NCBI GenBank assembly: GCA_002316345.1
Contig: DCDI01000191.1
Location: forward strand, 1-5,966
DNA length: 5,966 nt
Direction: 5' to 3'
From: Phyllobacteriaceae bacterium UBA1059
GTDB lineage: Bacteria > Pseudomonadota > Alphaproteobacteria > Rhizobiales > Rhizobiaceae
The notes under the pieces are model-generated. The model was not told where the DNA came from. It saw only the letters and a program-made list of their open reading frames with translations, and did no database searches. Made by a program: the position numbers and the translations under genes. Below, piece by piece: positions 1 to 5,966 of the stretch; the first letter of the stretch is position 1; every line of letters starts with the position of its first letter.

Positions 1-36
1 CCGGAACCTACCTCCTCCCAGGAACCGGTCACCCAT

Positions 37-77
37 ACGACGCCCGCCGGATCTCCTCCCCCGGCGGGCGTTGTCGT
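37..77 (+). terminator. GC-rich hairpin, probable terminator of an upstream gene
   Basis: Bases 41-50 (CGCCCGCCGG) pair perfectly with 61-70 (CCGGCGGGCG) around a 10-base pyrimidine-rich loop. The stem extends with A40-T71, or alternatively with ACGA (37-40) pairing TCGT (74-77) across a 3-base bulge. The 3' flank on the + strand, TTGTCGTAT, is only moderately T-rich, so this is an imperfect intrinsic terminator. GC stems of this form followed by a loose T run are common after rhizobial genes. It would end a plus-strand gene lying left of the window, whose coding end is not visible here. There is no T run on the minus-strand side. It lies 84 bases before the trmFO start, so it could also insulate trmFO from upstream transcription. 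Confidence 0.5.
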
Positions 78-160
78 ATGCGGAGGATCCTCATCGCATC
101 TTGATCCCTCCCGGCCTGCATTTGATTGCACGGCACACGGCAAGAGCGTATTTGGACCCC

Positions 161-1588
161 ATGACATCAAATCCCATTCATATCATCGGCGGCGGTCTCG
201 CCGGCTCCGAAGCAGCCTGGCAGATCGCCTCCGCCGGCATTCCCGTTAAGCTGCACGAAATGCGGCCCGTCCGCGGCACCGAAGCCCACAAGACAGACGG
301 CCTTGCCGAACTCGTTTGTTCGAATTCCTTCCGTTCCGACGATGCGCAAGCCAATGCCGTCGGTCTGCTACATGCCGAGATGCGGCTCGCCGACTCGCTG
401 ATCATGGCGTGCGCCGACGCTAACCAGGTTCCCGCCGGCAGTGCGCTGGCAGTGGATCGCGAGGGCTTCTCGCAGGCAGTCACCGCCAAGCTCGAAGCCC
501 ATCCGCTAATTACCATCGAACGCGAGGAAGTCGCTGGTTTGCCGCCTGAAGCATGGAATCAGGTCATCATCGCGACCGGCCCGCTGACCGCACCAAACCT
601 TGCCAGCGCCATCCAGGCTCAAACCGGCGCCGACGCACTGGCCTTCTTCGACGCCATTGCGCCCATCGTCCATTTCGACACGATCGACATGAATAAGGCC
701 TGGTTCCAATCGCGTTACGACAAGGTCGGTCCGGGCGGCACGGGCAAGGACTATATCAATTGCCCCATGGACAAGGACCAGTATTACGCCTTCGTTCAGG
801 CGTTGATCGATGGCGGCAAGACCGAGTTCAAGGAATGGGAAGGCACGCCCTATTTCGACGGCTGTTTGCCGATCGAGGTGATGGCGGAACGCGGCGTCGA
901 GACGCCGCGCCATGGGCCGATGAAGCCGATGGGCCTGACCAATGCCCATAATCCCCAGACCAAGGCCTATGCAGTCGTGCAGCTCCGGCAGGACAATGCG
1001 CTCGGCACGCTCTACAACATGGTCGGCTTCCAGACGAAGCTGAAGCATGCCGAGCAGGTCCGCATCTTCCGCATGATTCCGGGTCTAGAGAATGCCGACT
1101 TCGCGCGCCTCGGCGGTCTGCACCGCAACACCTACCTCAACTCCCCGACCTTGCTCGATCATTCCCTTCAGTTAAAGTCGCGGCCGGGCCTCCGTTTCGC
1201 CGGCCAGATCACCGGCTGCGAAGGCTATGTGGAGAGTTCAGCGATTGGTCTGCTCGCCGGCCGCTTTGCGGCGGCCGAACGGAACGGCACTCCCGTTTCG
1301 GTGCCGCCTTACACGACGGCTTTCGGCGCGCTGCTCGGCCACATCACCGGCGGCCACATCGTGTCGGACGATGAGCCCGGCAAACGCTCCTTCCAGCCGA
1401 TGAACGTCAATTTCGGCTTGTTCCCACCGGTCGAAGCACCAAAGACGGCCGGCAAGCGTTTGCGTGGCAAGGACAAGATCGTCGCCAAGCGCCATGCGAT
1501 CACCTCGCGTGCCATCGCCGATTGCCGCGAATGGCTGGGCCTTCCGGCACTGCCGGTTGTGGAAGAGGTTGCCGAAGCAGCTGAGTAG
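161..1588 (+). CDS. trmFO: Methylenetetrahydrofolate-tRNA-(uracil-5-)-methyltransferase TrmFO
   Basis: This FAD-dependent cytoplasmic enzyme makes 5-methyluridine at position 54 in the T-loop of tRNAs, using 5,10-methylenetetrahydrofolate as carbon donor and NAD(P)H as reductant. It is the alternative to SAM-dependent TrmA. From the ATG at 161 the protein has 475 residues, slightly longer than the roughly 435 of Bacillus TrmFO. Visible features are the N-terminal FAD-binding GGGLAGSEAA (10-19); ELVCSNSFRSDD (50-61) with Cys53, the equivalent of a catalytic cysteine; FDGCLPIEVMAERG (232-245) with Cys235, matching the second functional cysteine; and the C-terminal FAD motif GQITGCEGYVESSA (348-361). 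The ATG at 161 is preferred because MTSNPIHIIGGG starts just before the dinucleotide fold. An in-frame TTG at 71 would add 30 unconserved residues starting inside a hairpin. The ribosome binding site is weak: only GGA at 154-156, or AAGAG at 142-146, which is too far. A TrmFO-like enzyme acts on 23S rRNA in Mycoplasma, but the tRNA role is the default here. Confidence 0.96.
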   Translation: MTSNPIHIIGGGLAGSEAAWQIASAGIPVKLHEMRPVRGTEAHKTDGLAELVCSNSFRSDDAQANAVGLLHAEMRLADSLIMACADANQVPAGSALAVDREGFSQAVTAKLEAHPLITIEREEVAGLPPEAWNQVIIATGPLTAPNLASAIQAQTGADALAFFDAIAPIVHFDTIDMNKAWFQSRYDKVGPGGTGKDYINCPMDKDQYYAFVQALIDGGKTEFKEWEGTPYFDGCLPIEVMAERGVETPRHGPMKPMGLTNAHNPQTKAYAVVQLRQDNALGTLYNMVGFQTKLKHAEQVRIFRMIPGLENADFARLGGLHRNTYLNSPTLLDHSLQLKSRPGLRFAGQITGCEGYVESSAIGLLAGRFAAAERNGTPVSVPPYTTAFGALLGHITGGHIVSDDEPGKRSFQPMNVNFGLFPPVEAPKTAGKRLRGKDKIVAKRHAITSRAIADCREWLGLPALPVVEEVAEAAE

Positions 1589-1602
1589 CAACAGCTACCA
1601 GC
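1580..1602. terminator. Hairpin spanning both stop codons of convergent genes (candidate bidirectional terminator)
   Basis: GCTG (1580-1583) and GTAGC (1585-1589) pair with GCTAC (1594-1598) and CAGC (1599-1602). This gives a 9-bp stem with one bulged A (1584) and an AACA loop. The trmFO TAG (1586-1588) lies in one arm and the TAG of the minus-strand gene (1595-1597) in the other. It is the only hairpin I noticed between the two converging genes. Neither strand shows a following T run, so intrinsic termination is uncertain. It could instead stabilise mRNA 3' ends or arise by chance from the two stop-codon contexts. Confidence 0.3.
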
Positions 1603-2431
1603 CGCGCGCCGCACTCCGCATCAAGATCCACTGACGGCGAAGATCAGACAGCGGACGAGCTTCATCGAAAGGTTTTTCCGCTTTGACTTTGCCGAGATGC
1701 GCCGGCGTCAAGGCAACGGAAAGCATAGCCGGCCGCAAGGATGCCGGCAAGACCGACGCCGCCGCAGCAAACTTACCGTAATGCTCCCGTGCCAACGCCG
1801 CCATCATGTCGACTGCGGATGCCACAACGACCGGGTTGTCACCGGCAAGAAAGCTCTCGGGCGTCAAACCGGCAGCCTTGAGCAGATCGAGCGGGACGCT
1901 GCATTTGCCGCGTGCACGGTGAAGCGGCATCAAGCGGATCAGCCCGGCAATCCCCATGGCACATCCGCCATGGCCCGCTGCCTCGGCCGCAAGGCGCGCT
2001 GCCGCCGGATCAAGCACCAGGCTTGCAAGCTGGATCATTGCCGACGCCGTCTGCCCGCAATAGGCTTCCAGTTCCGTGCGGTCCTGAAAGGGATCGGCAT
2101 AGAGATCGCCGATGCGCGCATCGAGATAGGCCTCGAAGGCCGAATGCGGCAGTTTAAATTCGTTGATGGTGGCCAGCAGCGCATTGGCGAGCGGAACGCC
2201 CTCGCCGCTATAATCGCCCCCGGTCAGAACATCACGCCACCATTGCAAGCGGATCTCGCCGGGCAATGCCTCACGCACCCGCGCGGTGATCTCGGCCACT
2301 TCCGCATTGAAGGCGTAAAGCGCGAAAAGATGCGGCCGCCTTTCTTCCGGAGCGTAGAGAACGCTCAGATAGCGATCACGGTCGGACTGCGCGACATGCT
2401 CGCGGCAGATGTCGGCGTCAGCGGAGTCCAT
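1595..2431 (-). CDS. Squalene/phytoene-synthase-fold protein, NDUFAF6-like
   Basis: The product has about 278 residues, is predicted soluble and belongs to the trans-isoprenyl diphosphate synthase (head-to-head) superfamily. Residue numbers here count from the GTG at 2434. Conserved blocks are DRDRYLSVLYAPEE (18-31), LFALYAFNAEVAEI (36-49), IRLQWWRDVL (61-70), LDARIGDLYADP (104-115), LEAYCGQTASAMIQLA (122-137) and a C-terminal LRRQWILMRSAARGW. Where active squalene/phytoene synthases have DDxxD, this protein has AEITA (47-51), so the first metal/diphosphate motif is gone. D105 and D110 of the second are kept. This pattern and the LQWWRD block fit the NDUFAF6 (C8orf38) group, a complex I assembly factor in mitochondria, better than a carotenoid or hopanoid enzyme. 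No hpn or crt genes are nearby. The start is ATG at 2431, sharing its A with the upstream TGA stop; a GTG at 2434 is the alternative. GGAG sits only 2 bases before the ATG, so translation probably depends on coupling. It is the last gene of the operon and converges with trmFO. Confidence 0.85.
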   Translation of the reverse strand: MDSADADICREHVAQSDRDRYLSVLYAPEERRPHLFALYAFNAEVAEITARVREALPGEIRLQWWRDVLTGGDYSGEGVPLANALLATINEFKLPHSAFEAYLDARIGDLYADPFQDRTELEAYCGQTASAMIQLASLVLDPAAARLAAEAAGHGGCAMGIAGLIRLMPLHRARGKCSVPLDLLKAAGLTPESFLAGDNPVVVASAVDMMAALAREHYGKFAAAASVLPASLRPAMLSVALTPAHLGKVKAEKPFDEARPLSDLRRQWILMRSAARGW

Positions 2432-2820
2432 CACTCCACGCTGAACAGAGCCGCAGCGACTGCACGATCTTCCGCAAGGAGCACGTTGTAGGTCCGAACT
2501 GCCGCACCCGTCGACATCGGATCGGACGAGATGCCGAGTTCGCGGAACCGCGTCTTCAGGCTCTTGGGCAGCGGCTGCAACGACAAGCCGGTGCCCACAA
2601 GCAGAACTTCAACGCTCTTCGCCTCATCCAGAAGACGCTCGAAGTCCCCCTCTGTCAAAGCCGTCCGATCGGCCGGCTCCCAACCATATATACCGGATGG
2701 CAGGCACAGGATCGAACCGCGATGCGACATATCCGCAAAGCGGAAGCCGCCGTCGCCATAGGCTTCGATCGGCGCCCGCCCGGGGAAATGCGCCTGGCGT
2801 ATTTCCAGCCCCCTCGCCAT
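2431..2820 (-). CDS. Mth938-domain (DUF498) protein, NDUFAF3-like
   Basis: This is a small soluble protein of 129 residues in the Mth938/DUF498 family, a compact alpha/beta fold; its biochemical activity in bacteria is not established to my knowledge. Typical family blocks are visible: PIEAYGDGGFRFADMSHRGS (17-36), LCLPSGIYGWEP (38-49), the strand-turn LLVGTG (73-78), and DPMSTGAAVRTYNVLLAEDR (100-119). It spans the whole domain with almost no extension. The human member NDUFAF3 is a mitochondrial complex I assembly factor. The ATG at 2820 is supported by GAGG (2832-2829), 8 bases upstream and overlapping the secDF stop codon. The gene begins 10 bases after secDF and ends in a TGATG overlap with the NDUFAF6-like gene, so it is in the same operon. 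A function in respiratory-complex biogenesis is inferred from the family and its neighbours. Confidence 0.9.
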   Translation of the reverse strand: MARGLEIRQAHFPGRAPIEAYGDGGFRFADMSHRGSILCLPSGIYGWEPADRTALTEGDFERLLDEAKSVEVLLVGTGLSLQPLPKSLKTRFRELGISSDPMSTGAAVRTYNVLLAEDRAVAAALFSVE

Positions 2821-2828
2821 CAGCTTGG

Positions 2829-2833
2829 CCTCA
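2829..2833 (-). promoter_or_regulatory. Shine-Dalgarno of the Mth938 gene embedded in the secDF stop codon
   Basis: Read on the minus strand, TGAGG contains the secDF TGA (2833-2831) and the GAGG (2832-2829) that precedes the next ATG by 8 bases. A ribosome terminating on secDF therefore sits directly on the initiation site of the downstream gene. This implies translational coupling and fixes the downstream start. Confidence 0.6.
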
Positions 2834-5392
2834 AGACTTTGCGGCCGGAGCCCCGGCGGGAAGAGCCGTCTTTGTGTCGGCTTCCTTGTCGAACATGTTG
2901 GGCCGCAGCTTGAACAGGATCAGCAGCGGACCAGCGATGAACAGCGAGGAATAGGTGCCGACGAAGACGCCGATGATGATGGCGAACACGAAGGACGAGA
3001 TCACCTCCCCGCCAAAGAAATAGAGCGACGTCAAGGCAAGCAGCGTTGTGAGCCCCGTCAGCACGGTTCGCGACAGCGTCTGGTTCAGCGCGATGTCGAT
3101 CACCTGGTCGATCGGCATCTTCTTGTAGCGCCGCAGCATTTCGCGAATACGGTCGTAGATCACCACCGTATCGTTGATCGAATAGCCGATCACCGTCAGG
3201 ATCGCCGCAATGCTCGACAGGTTGAACTCCAGCCCGAAGAACACATACACGCCGACGATCACGATGACGTCGTGGATCGTGGAGATCACCGCGCCGACGC
3301 CGAACTGCCATTCGAAGCGGAACCAGATATAGATCAGCAGCGCCAGCATCGACAAAACGATGCCCATCGTTCCCGTCCAGGCAAGCTCGCCGGACACAGT
3401 CGGTCCGACGACCTCGACGCGGCGGAAGTCATAGTCTTCGCTGAGTTCACCCTGCACCTTGGCGACAACCGACTGCTCGGCATTGTCGCCAGCCTGCTGC
3501 GTGCCGACGCGCACGATCATCGCGCCTTCGTTGCCGAACTCCTGAACCTGAACTTCGCCCATGTTCAGCTCACTCAACCGCGCGCGAACATCCGCCGCAT
3601 CAGCCGACTTGTCCTTGGCCTGAAGCTCGATCAGCGAGCCGCCGAGGAAGTCGATGCCATAGTTGAACGGCGTGACCGCAACCATGCCGATCACGACCAG
3701 CGAGATCAGGCCGGAAAGCGCAAAGCCGACATTGCGGTAACGCATGAAGGGGATTGAGGGGTTCAACGGCAGGTAATGAACGAGACCCGCCGGATATTCC
3801 TTCGGCCGCGAGCGACGCACCCACAGCGCCACCAGCCAACGCGTCAGCGTAAAGGCGGTGAACACGGTGGTGATGATACCGATGCCCAGCGTCACGGCGA
3901 AGCCGCGAACAGGACCGGTGCCCATATAGAACAGGATCGCCGCCACGATGAAGGTCGTGACATTGGCGTCCACCACGGTCGCAAGCGCCTGCTTGAAACC
4001 CTGGTCGAAGGACTGAACCAGAGATTTCCCTTGCGCGCGCTCTTCTCGGACGCGCTCGAAGATGATGACGTTGGAGTCCACCGCCATGCCCATGGTGAGC
4101 ACGATACCGGCGATACCCGGAAGCGTCAGCGTGGCGCCCAGCAGCGTCAACAGGGCCACGATCAGCGCAACGTTTGCGGCCAGCGCGATGTTGGCGATCA
4201 CGCCGAGCTTGCCGTAAACCAGCAGCATGCAGACAACCACCAGCACGGCGCCGACGGCCGAAGCCAGCTTGCCGGCATTGATGGAGTCTTCACCGAGGCT
4301 CGGACCAACCGTGCGCTCTTCAACGATCGTCAGATCGGCCGGCAATGCACCGGCGCGCAGAAGAACGGCCAGATCGCTGGCGCTCTGTGCATTGAAGTTG
4401 CCCGAAATCTGGCCCTGACCGCCAAGAATCGGCTCGCGGATCTGCGGCGCGGAAACAACCTGGTTGTCGAGAATGATGGCAAACAGCTTGCCCACGTTCT
4501 GCTGCGTCGCCTGACCGAAGCGCTGTGCGCCCTGGTTGTCGAAGCGGAACGACACGGTCCACTGGTTGCTGCGCTGATCGAGCGACGGCTGCGCGTCCGT
4601 GAGGTTTTCGCCCGACACGATGACACGGTTCTCGATGAGATACGGTACGGGTGGATCATCGGTCGAATACATCACCGTTGATCCAGCCGGCGGACGGCCG
4701 CTGACGGCTTCCTGCACCGGCACGGTCTGATCCACCATCTGGAAGGTCAGCTTCGCTGTCTGGCCGAGAATATCCTTCAGACGCTGCGGATCCTGCAGAC
4801 CAGGCACCTGAACCAGAATGCGGTCGGTGCCCTGGCGCTGGATGATCGGCTCGGTGGTGCCGAGCTCGTTAACGCGGCGGCCGATCACTTCAACCGACTG
4901 CTGAACGGCGGAGCTGGTACGATAAGTGATGCCCGCATCCGTCAACGTCAAACGGAACAGTCCCTGCTCCGGCTCGTCCAGAGCCAGTTCCGACACGCTG
5001 CCGGCACTGAACAGGCTGGTGGAGATCGGCGCGGTCAGGCCTTCGAGTGCTGTGCGCGCCGCATCGATCTGCTGCGAGTCGCGCACGCGGACCTGCACTG
5101 CGCGATTGGTCCCCGAAAGGCCGGAATAGCCGATCTTGGCATCCCGCAGGGTGTTGCGGATCGAATCGCGCGTCGCTTCAAGACGATCGTTGATCAGGTC
5201 CTGCTGGCTGACCTGCAACAGGATGTGCGAGCCACCCTGCAGATCGAGGCCGAGCGTCATCGCGCGCTTCGGCAACCAGCTCGGCAGCGAGTCGATCACC
5301 TGCTGAGACAACATGTTCGGAATTGAGACCACAACGCCCAAGGCTACGACTAGCCAGATCGCGAAGGTCTTCCAGCGGGAAAAATAAAGCAT
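2831..5392 (-). CDS. secDF: Fused protein translocase subunit SecDF
   Basis: This inner-membrane RND-family partner of SecYEG uses the proton motive force to complete export of proteins and to aid membrane insertion. SecD and SecF are joined in one 853-residue chain, usual for rhizobia but split in E. coli. The SecD half has TM1 (about 10-28), a large periplasmic P1 region (about 40-370) opening with GLDLQGG (48-54), and five further helices (about 374-524). The SecF half has a helix at about 553-573, GIDFLGG (579-585), a smaller periplasmic domain (about 586-670) and five helices (about 672-828). Proton-pathway residues are present: Asp439 in TMGMAVDSNVIIFERVREE, Asp741 in GYSINDTVVIYDR, and Arg775 in LSRTVLTGLTT, 34 residues after Asp741 as in the Thermus D637/R671 pair. 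The C-terminus is a short Ala/Lys tail. The ATG at 5392 is preceded by GAGG (5400-5397) at a spacing of 4. It follows yajC by 53 bases. The reading frame is intact with no missing motif. Confidence 0.97.
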   Translation of the reverse strand: MLYFSRWKTFAIWLVVALGVVVSIPNMLSQQVIDSLPSWLPKRAMTLGLDLQGGSHILLQVSQQDLINDRLEATRDSIRNTLRDAKIGYSGLSGTNRAVQVRVRDSQQIDAARTALEGLTAPISTSLFSAGSVSELALDEPEQGLFRLTLTDAGITYRTSSAVQQSVEVIGRRVNELGTTEPIIQRQGTDRILVQVPGLQDPQRLKDILGQTAKLTFQMVDQTVPVQEAVSGRPPAGSTVMYSTDDPPVPYLIENRVIVSGENLTDAQPSLDQRSNQWTVSFRFDNQGAQRFGQATQQNVGKLFAIILDNQVVSAPQIREPILGGQGQISGNFNAQSASDLAVLLRAGALPADLTIVEERTVGPSLGEDSINAGKLASAVGAVLVVVCMLLVYGKLGVIANIALAANVALIVALLTLLGATLTLPGIAGIVLTMGMAVDSNVIIFERVREERAQGKSLVQSFDQGFKQALATVVDANVTTFIVAAILFYMGTGPVRGFAVTLGIGIITTVFTAFTLTRWLVALWVRRSRPKEYPAGLVHYLPLNPSIPFMRYRNVGFALSGLISLVVIGMVAVTPFNYGIDFLGGSLIELQAKDKSADAADVRARLSELNMGEVQVQEFGNEGAMIVRVGTQQAGDNAEQSVVAKVQGELSEDYDFRRVEVVGPTVSGELAWTGTMGIVLSMLALLIYIWFRFEWQFGVGAVISTIHDVIVIVGVYVFFGLEFNLSSIAAILTVIGYSINDTVVIYDRIREMLRRYKKMPIDQVIDIALNQTLSRTVLTGLTTLLALTSLYFFGGEVISSFVFAIIIGVFVGTYSSLFIAGPLLILFKLRPNMFDKEADTKTALPAGAPAAKS

Positions 5393-5419
5393 GTTGCCTC
5401 TATCGGCGCAAAGTCGTTA

Positions 5420-5436
5420 CGGCGGGCATGCCGCCG
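5420..5436 (-). other. Hairpin in the yajC-secDF spacer
   Basis: CGGCGG (5420-5425) pairs with CCGCCG (5431-5436) around a 5-base GCATG loop. It lies between the yajC stop and the secDF ribosome binding site, 19 bases clear of GAGG (5400-5397). On the minus-strand transcript it is followed by TAACGACTTTGC, which has no proper T run, so full termination is unlikely. It may be an mRNA processing or stability element, or simply reflect high GC content. Confidence 0.3.
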
Positions 5437-5445
5437 CGAATGCGG

Positions 5446-5787
5446 TTATTTCTTGGCGTTCTGGTTGGCGACTGGTTCGCCCTTCACGCGCACATCGGCG
5501 ATCGTGGAGCGCAGCGCCGTCACCTTGAGGCCGTTGCCGAGATCGACTTCGAGTTCGTTGTCGTCGATCACCTTGACGACCTTGCCGATCAGACCGCCGC
5601 CGGTGACGACGGTATCACCGCGCCGCACATTCGACAGCATGTCGCCACGCTTCTTCAGCTGGGCGCGCTGCGGACGGATGATCAGGAAGTACATGATGAC
5701 GAAGATCAGGATGAACGGTAGGACGCTCATCAGGATTTCGGGTGTCCCGCCGGTTACGGATTGGGCATAGGCCGGTGTGACGAACAT
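5446..5787 (-). CDS. yajC: Sec translocon accessory subunit YajC
   Basis: YajC is a small single-pass inner-membrane protein that forms a subcomplex with SecD and SecF at the SecYEG translocase; it is usually dispensable. The 113-residue product has a short N-terminal segment, a transmembrane helix (about 18-37), and the family hallmark IIRPQRAQLKKRGDML (36-51) directly after it. A cytoplasmic beta-rich domain follows, with VRRGDTVVTGGGLIGKV (54-70) and DLGNGLKVTALRSTIADV (82-99), and then a charged tail ending AKK. Length and order are normal for the family. The ATG at 5787 has GGAG (5800-5797) nine bases upstream. It is the first gene of the minus-strand cluster, and a promoter-like element lies about 60 bases before it. 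Confidence 0.96.
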   Translation of the reverse strand: MFVTPAYAQSVTGGTPEILMSVLPFILIFVIMYFLIIRPQRAQLKKRGDMLSNVRRGDTVVTGGGLIGKVVKVIDDNELEVDLGNGLKVTALRSTIADVRVKGEPVANQNAKK

Positions 5788-5819
5788 GCTGCGAATCTCC
5801 AGACAAAGCGATAGGCGGC

Positions 5820-5832
5820 AGGCCCGAGGCCT
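5820..5832 (-). other. Small hairpin in the proposed yajC 5' leader
   Basis: AGGCC (5820-5824) pairs with GGCCT (5828-5832) around a 3-base loop. If transcription starts near 5841 this hairpin lies in a leader of about 54 bases, 20 bases before the yajC ribosome binding site. It is a short stem with no known regulatory match. Confidence 0.2.
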
Positions 5833-5847
5833 CCCGAAAGTGCGCGG

Positions 5848-5875
5848 ACTATAGTCGCCCGCCGCGTAGAAGCAA
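5848..5875 (-). promoter_or_regulatory. Candidate sigma70-type promoter of the yajC-secDF operon
   Basis: On the minus strand, TTGCTT (5875-5870) and TATAGT (5853-5848) are separated by 17 bases. The -10 box matches TATAAT at five of six positions; the -35 box matches only TTG. Transcription would start near 5841, about 54 bases before the yajC ATG. It is the best promoter-like element I see between 5788 and 5966, and its position before the first gene of the operon fits. No transcription data support it. Confidence 0.45.
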
Positions 5876-5966
5876 CCGCCTCACCCGCCCACTCCCGTGC
5901 TTTTCGCATGCCGTACCGCGTGGTACACCTCGACACTAATCCCTGTCCGCAAGAGAGTTACGAGTG
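5854..5966. other. Intergenic region with a short palindrome, no recognised gene
   Basis: Neither strand shows a start plus a recognisable protein. A minus-strand frame entering from the right edge runs open to a TGA near 5880 and could be the last ~28 codons of an upstream gene, but its translation (ending HAKSTGVGG) matches nothing I know. The region contains GTACC (5913-5917) and GGTAC (5922-5926) around GCGT, a 14-base inverted repeat 38 bases upstream of the proposed -35 box, and a GCATGC (5906-5911) beside it. The repeat could be an operator, but I cannot assign a regulator. I see no tRNA arms. Confidence 0.25.

Noticed and set aside
3..60. Short direct repeats GGAACC (3-8, 21-26) and CTCCTCCC (12-19, 53-60)
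   Set aside because: They are too short and low in complexity to mean more than a pyrimidine-rich intergenic stretch.
71..160. N-terminal extension of trmFO from a TTG at 71
   Set aside because: It would start inside the GC-rich hairpin and add 30 residues unlike any TrmFO; the family start lies just before the GGGLAGSEAA motif, which fits the ATG at 161.
506..1048. Minus-strand open frame of 180 codons inside trmFO
   Set aside because: It is an antisense frame of a conserved gene with no domain of its own.
1697..2491. Plus-strand open frame of 264 codons opposite the synthase-like gene
   Set aside because: It is Arg/Gln-rich, has no family signature, and covers a well-recognised minus-strand gene and a translational overlap.
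2825..3757. Long plus-strand open frame of 310 codons opposite secDF
   Set aside because: Its composition is dominated by Asp, His, Arg and Gln, typical of an antisense shadow of a GC-rich gene. The opposite strand encodes well-conserved SecF motifs.
3776..4681. Plus-strand open frame of 301 codons opposite secDF
   Set aside because: It has the same shadow composition, no recognisable domain, and lies fully inside the conserved SecD half.
5754..5936. Minus-strand open frame of 60 codons overlapping the yajC start and promoter
   Set aside because: It has a GTG start without a good ribosome site, runs through the proposed promoter, and encodes a low-information Arg/Ala-rich sequence.
5880..5966. 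Possible tRNA or small RNA at the right edge
   Set aside because: There is no T-loop GTTCGA-type sequence, no acceptor stem pairing and no terminator, so nothing supports an RNA gene.

Overview
The window is ordinary chromosomal housekeeping DNA from an alphaproteobacterium, most likely of the order Hyphomicrobiales and close to Rhizobium/Agrobacterium. The evidence is the GC-rich third-position codon use, a fused SecDF of 853 residues, a folate-dependent TrmFO in a Gram-negative context, and an Mth938-domain gene followed by a squalene/phytoene-synthase-like gene behind yajC-secDF. The genus is inferred from protein style and gene order, not from a database match.

Layout. Positions 1-160 are non-coding and hold a GC-rich hairpin (41-70) that looks like the terminator of a gene left of the window, plus a short leader for trmFO. 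trmFO (161-1588, +) encodes the flavoprotein that makes ribothymidine at position 54 of tRNA. It converges with a minus-strand cluster across a gap of only 6 bases, and a hairpin carries both stop codons. The minus-strand cluster, in transcription order, is yajC (5787-5446), secDF (5392-2831), an Mth938/NDUFAF3-like gene (2820-2431) and a squalene/phytoene-synthase-like NDUFAF6-type gene (2431-1595). Spacings of 53 and 10 bases and a one-base stop/start overlap indicate a single operon. A sigma70-like promoter is proposed at 5848-5875. The last ~110 bases (5854-5966) hold no gene I can recognise, only a short palindrome.

How the genes fit together. YajC and SecDF are accessory subunits of the SecYEG translocase. 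SecDF uses the proton gradient to help pull proteins across the inner membrane, and YajC associates with it. The last two genes belong to the same families as the human mitochondrial complex I assembly factors NDUFAF3 and NDUFAF6. Their tight coupling behind the Sec genes suggests a role in membrane-complex biogenesis rather than isoprenoid synthesis. The synthase-like protein has lost its first aspartate-rich catalytic motif, which agrees with that view. trmFO on the opposite strand is functionally unrelated.

I found no mobile element, CRISPR array, tRNA, rRNA, frameshift or sign of recent transfer, and no evidence for a wholly new system. The observation most worth following is the Sec/NDUFAF3/NDUFAF6 gene linkage.
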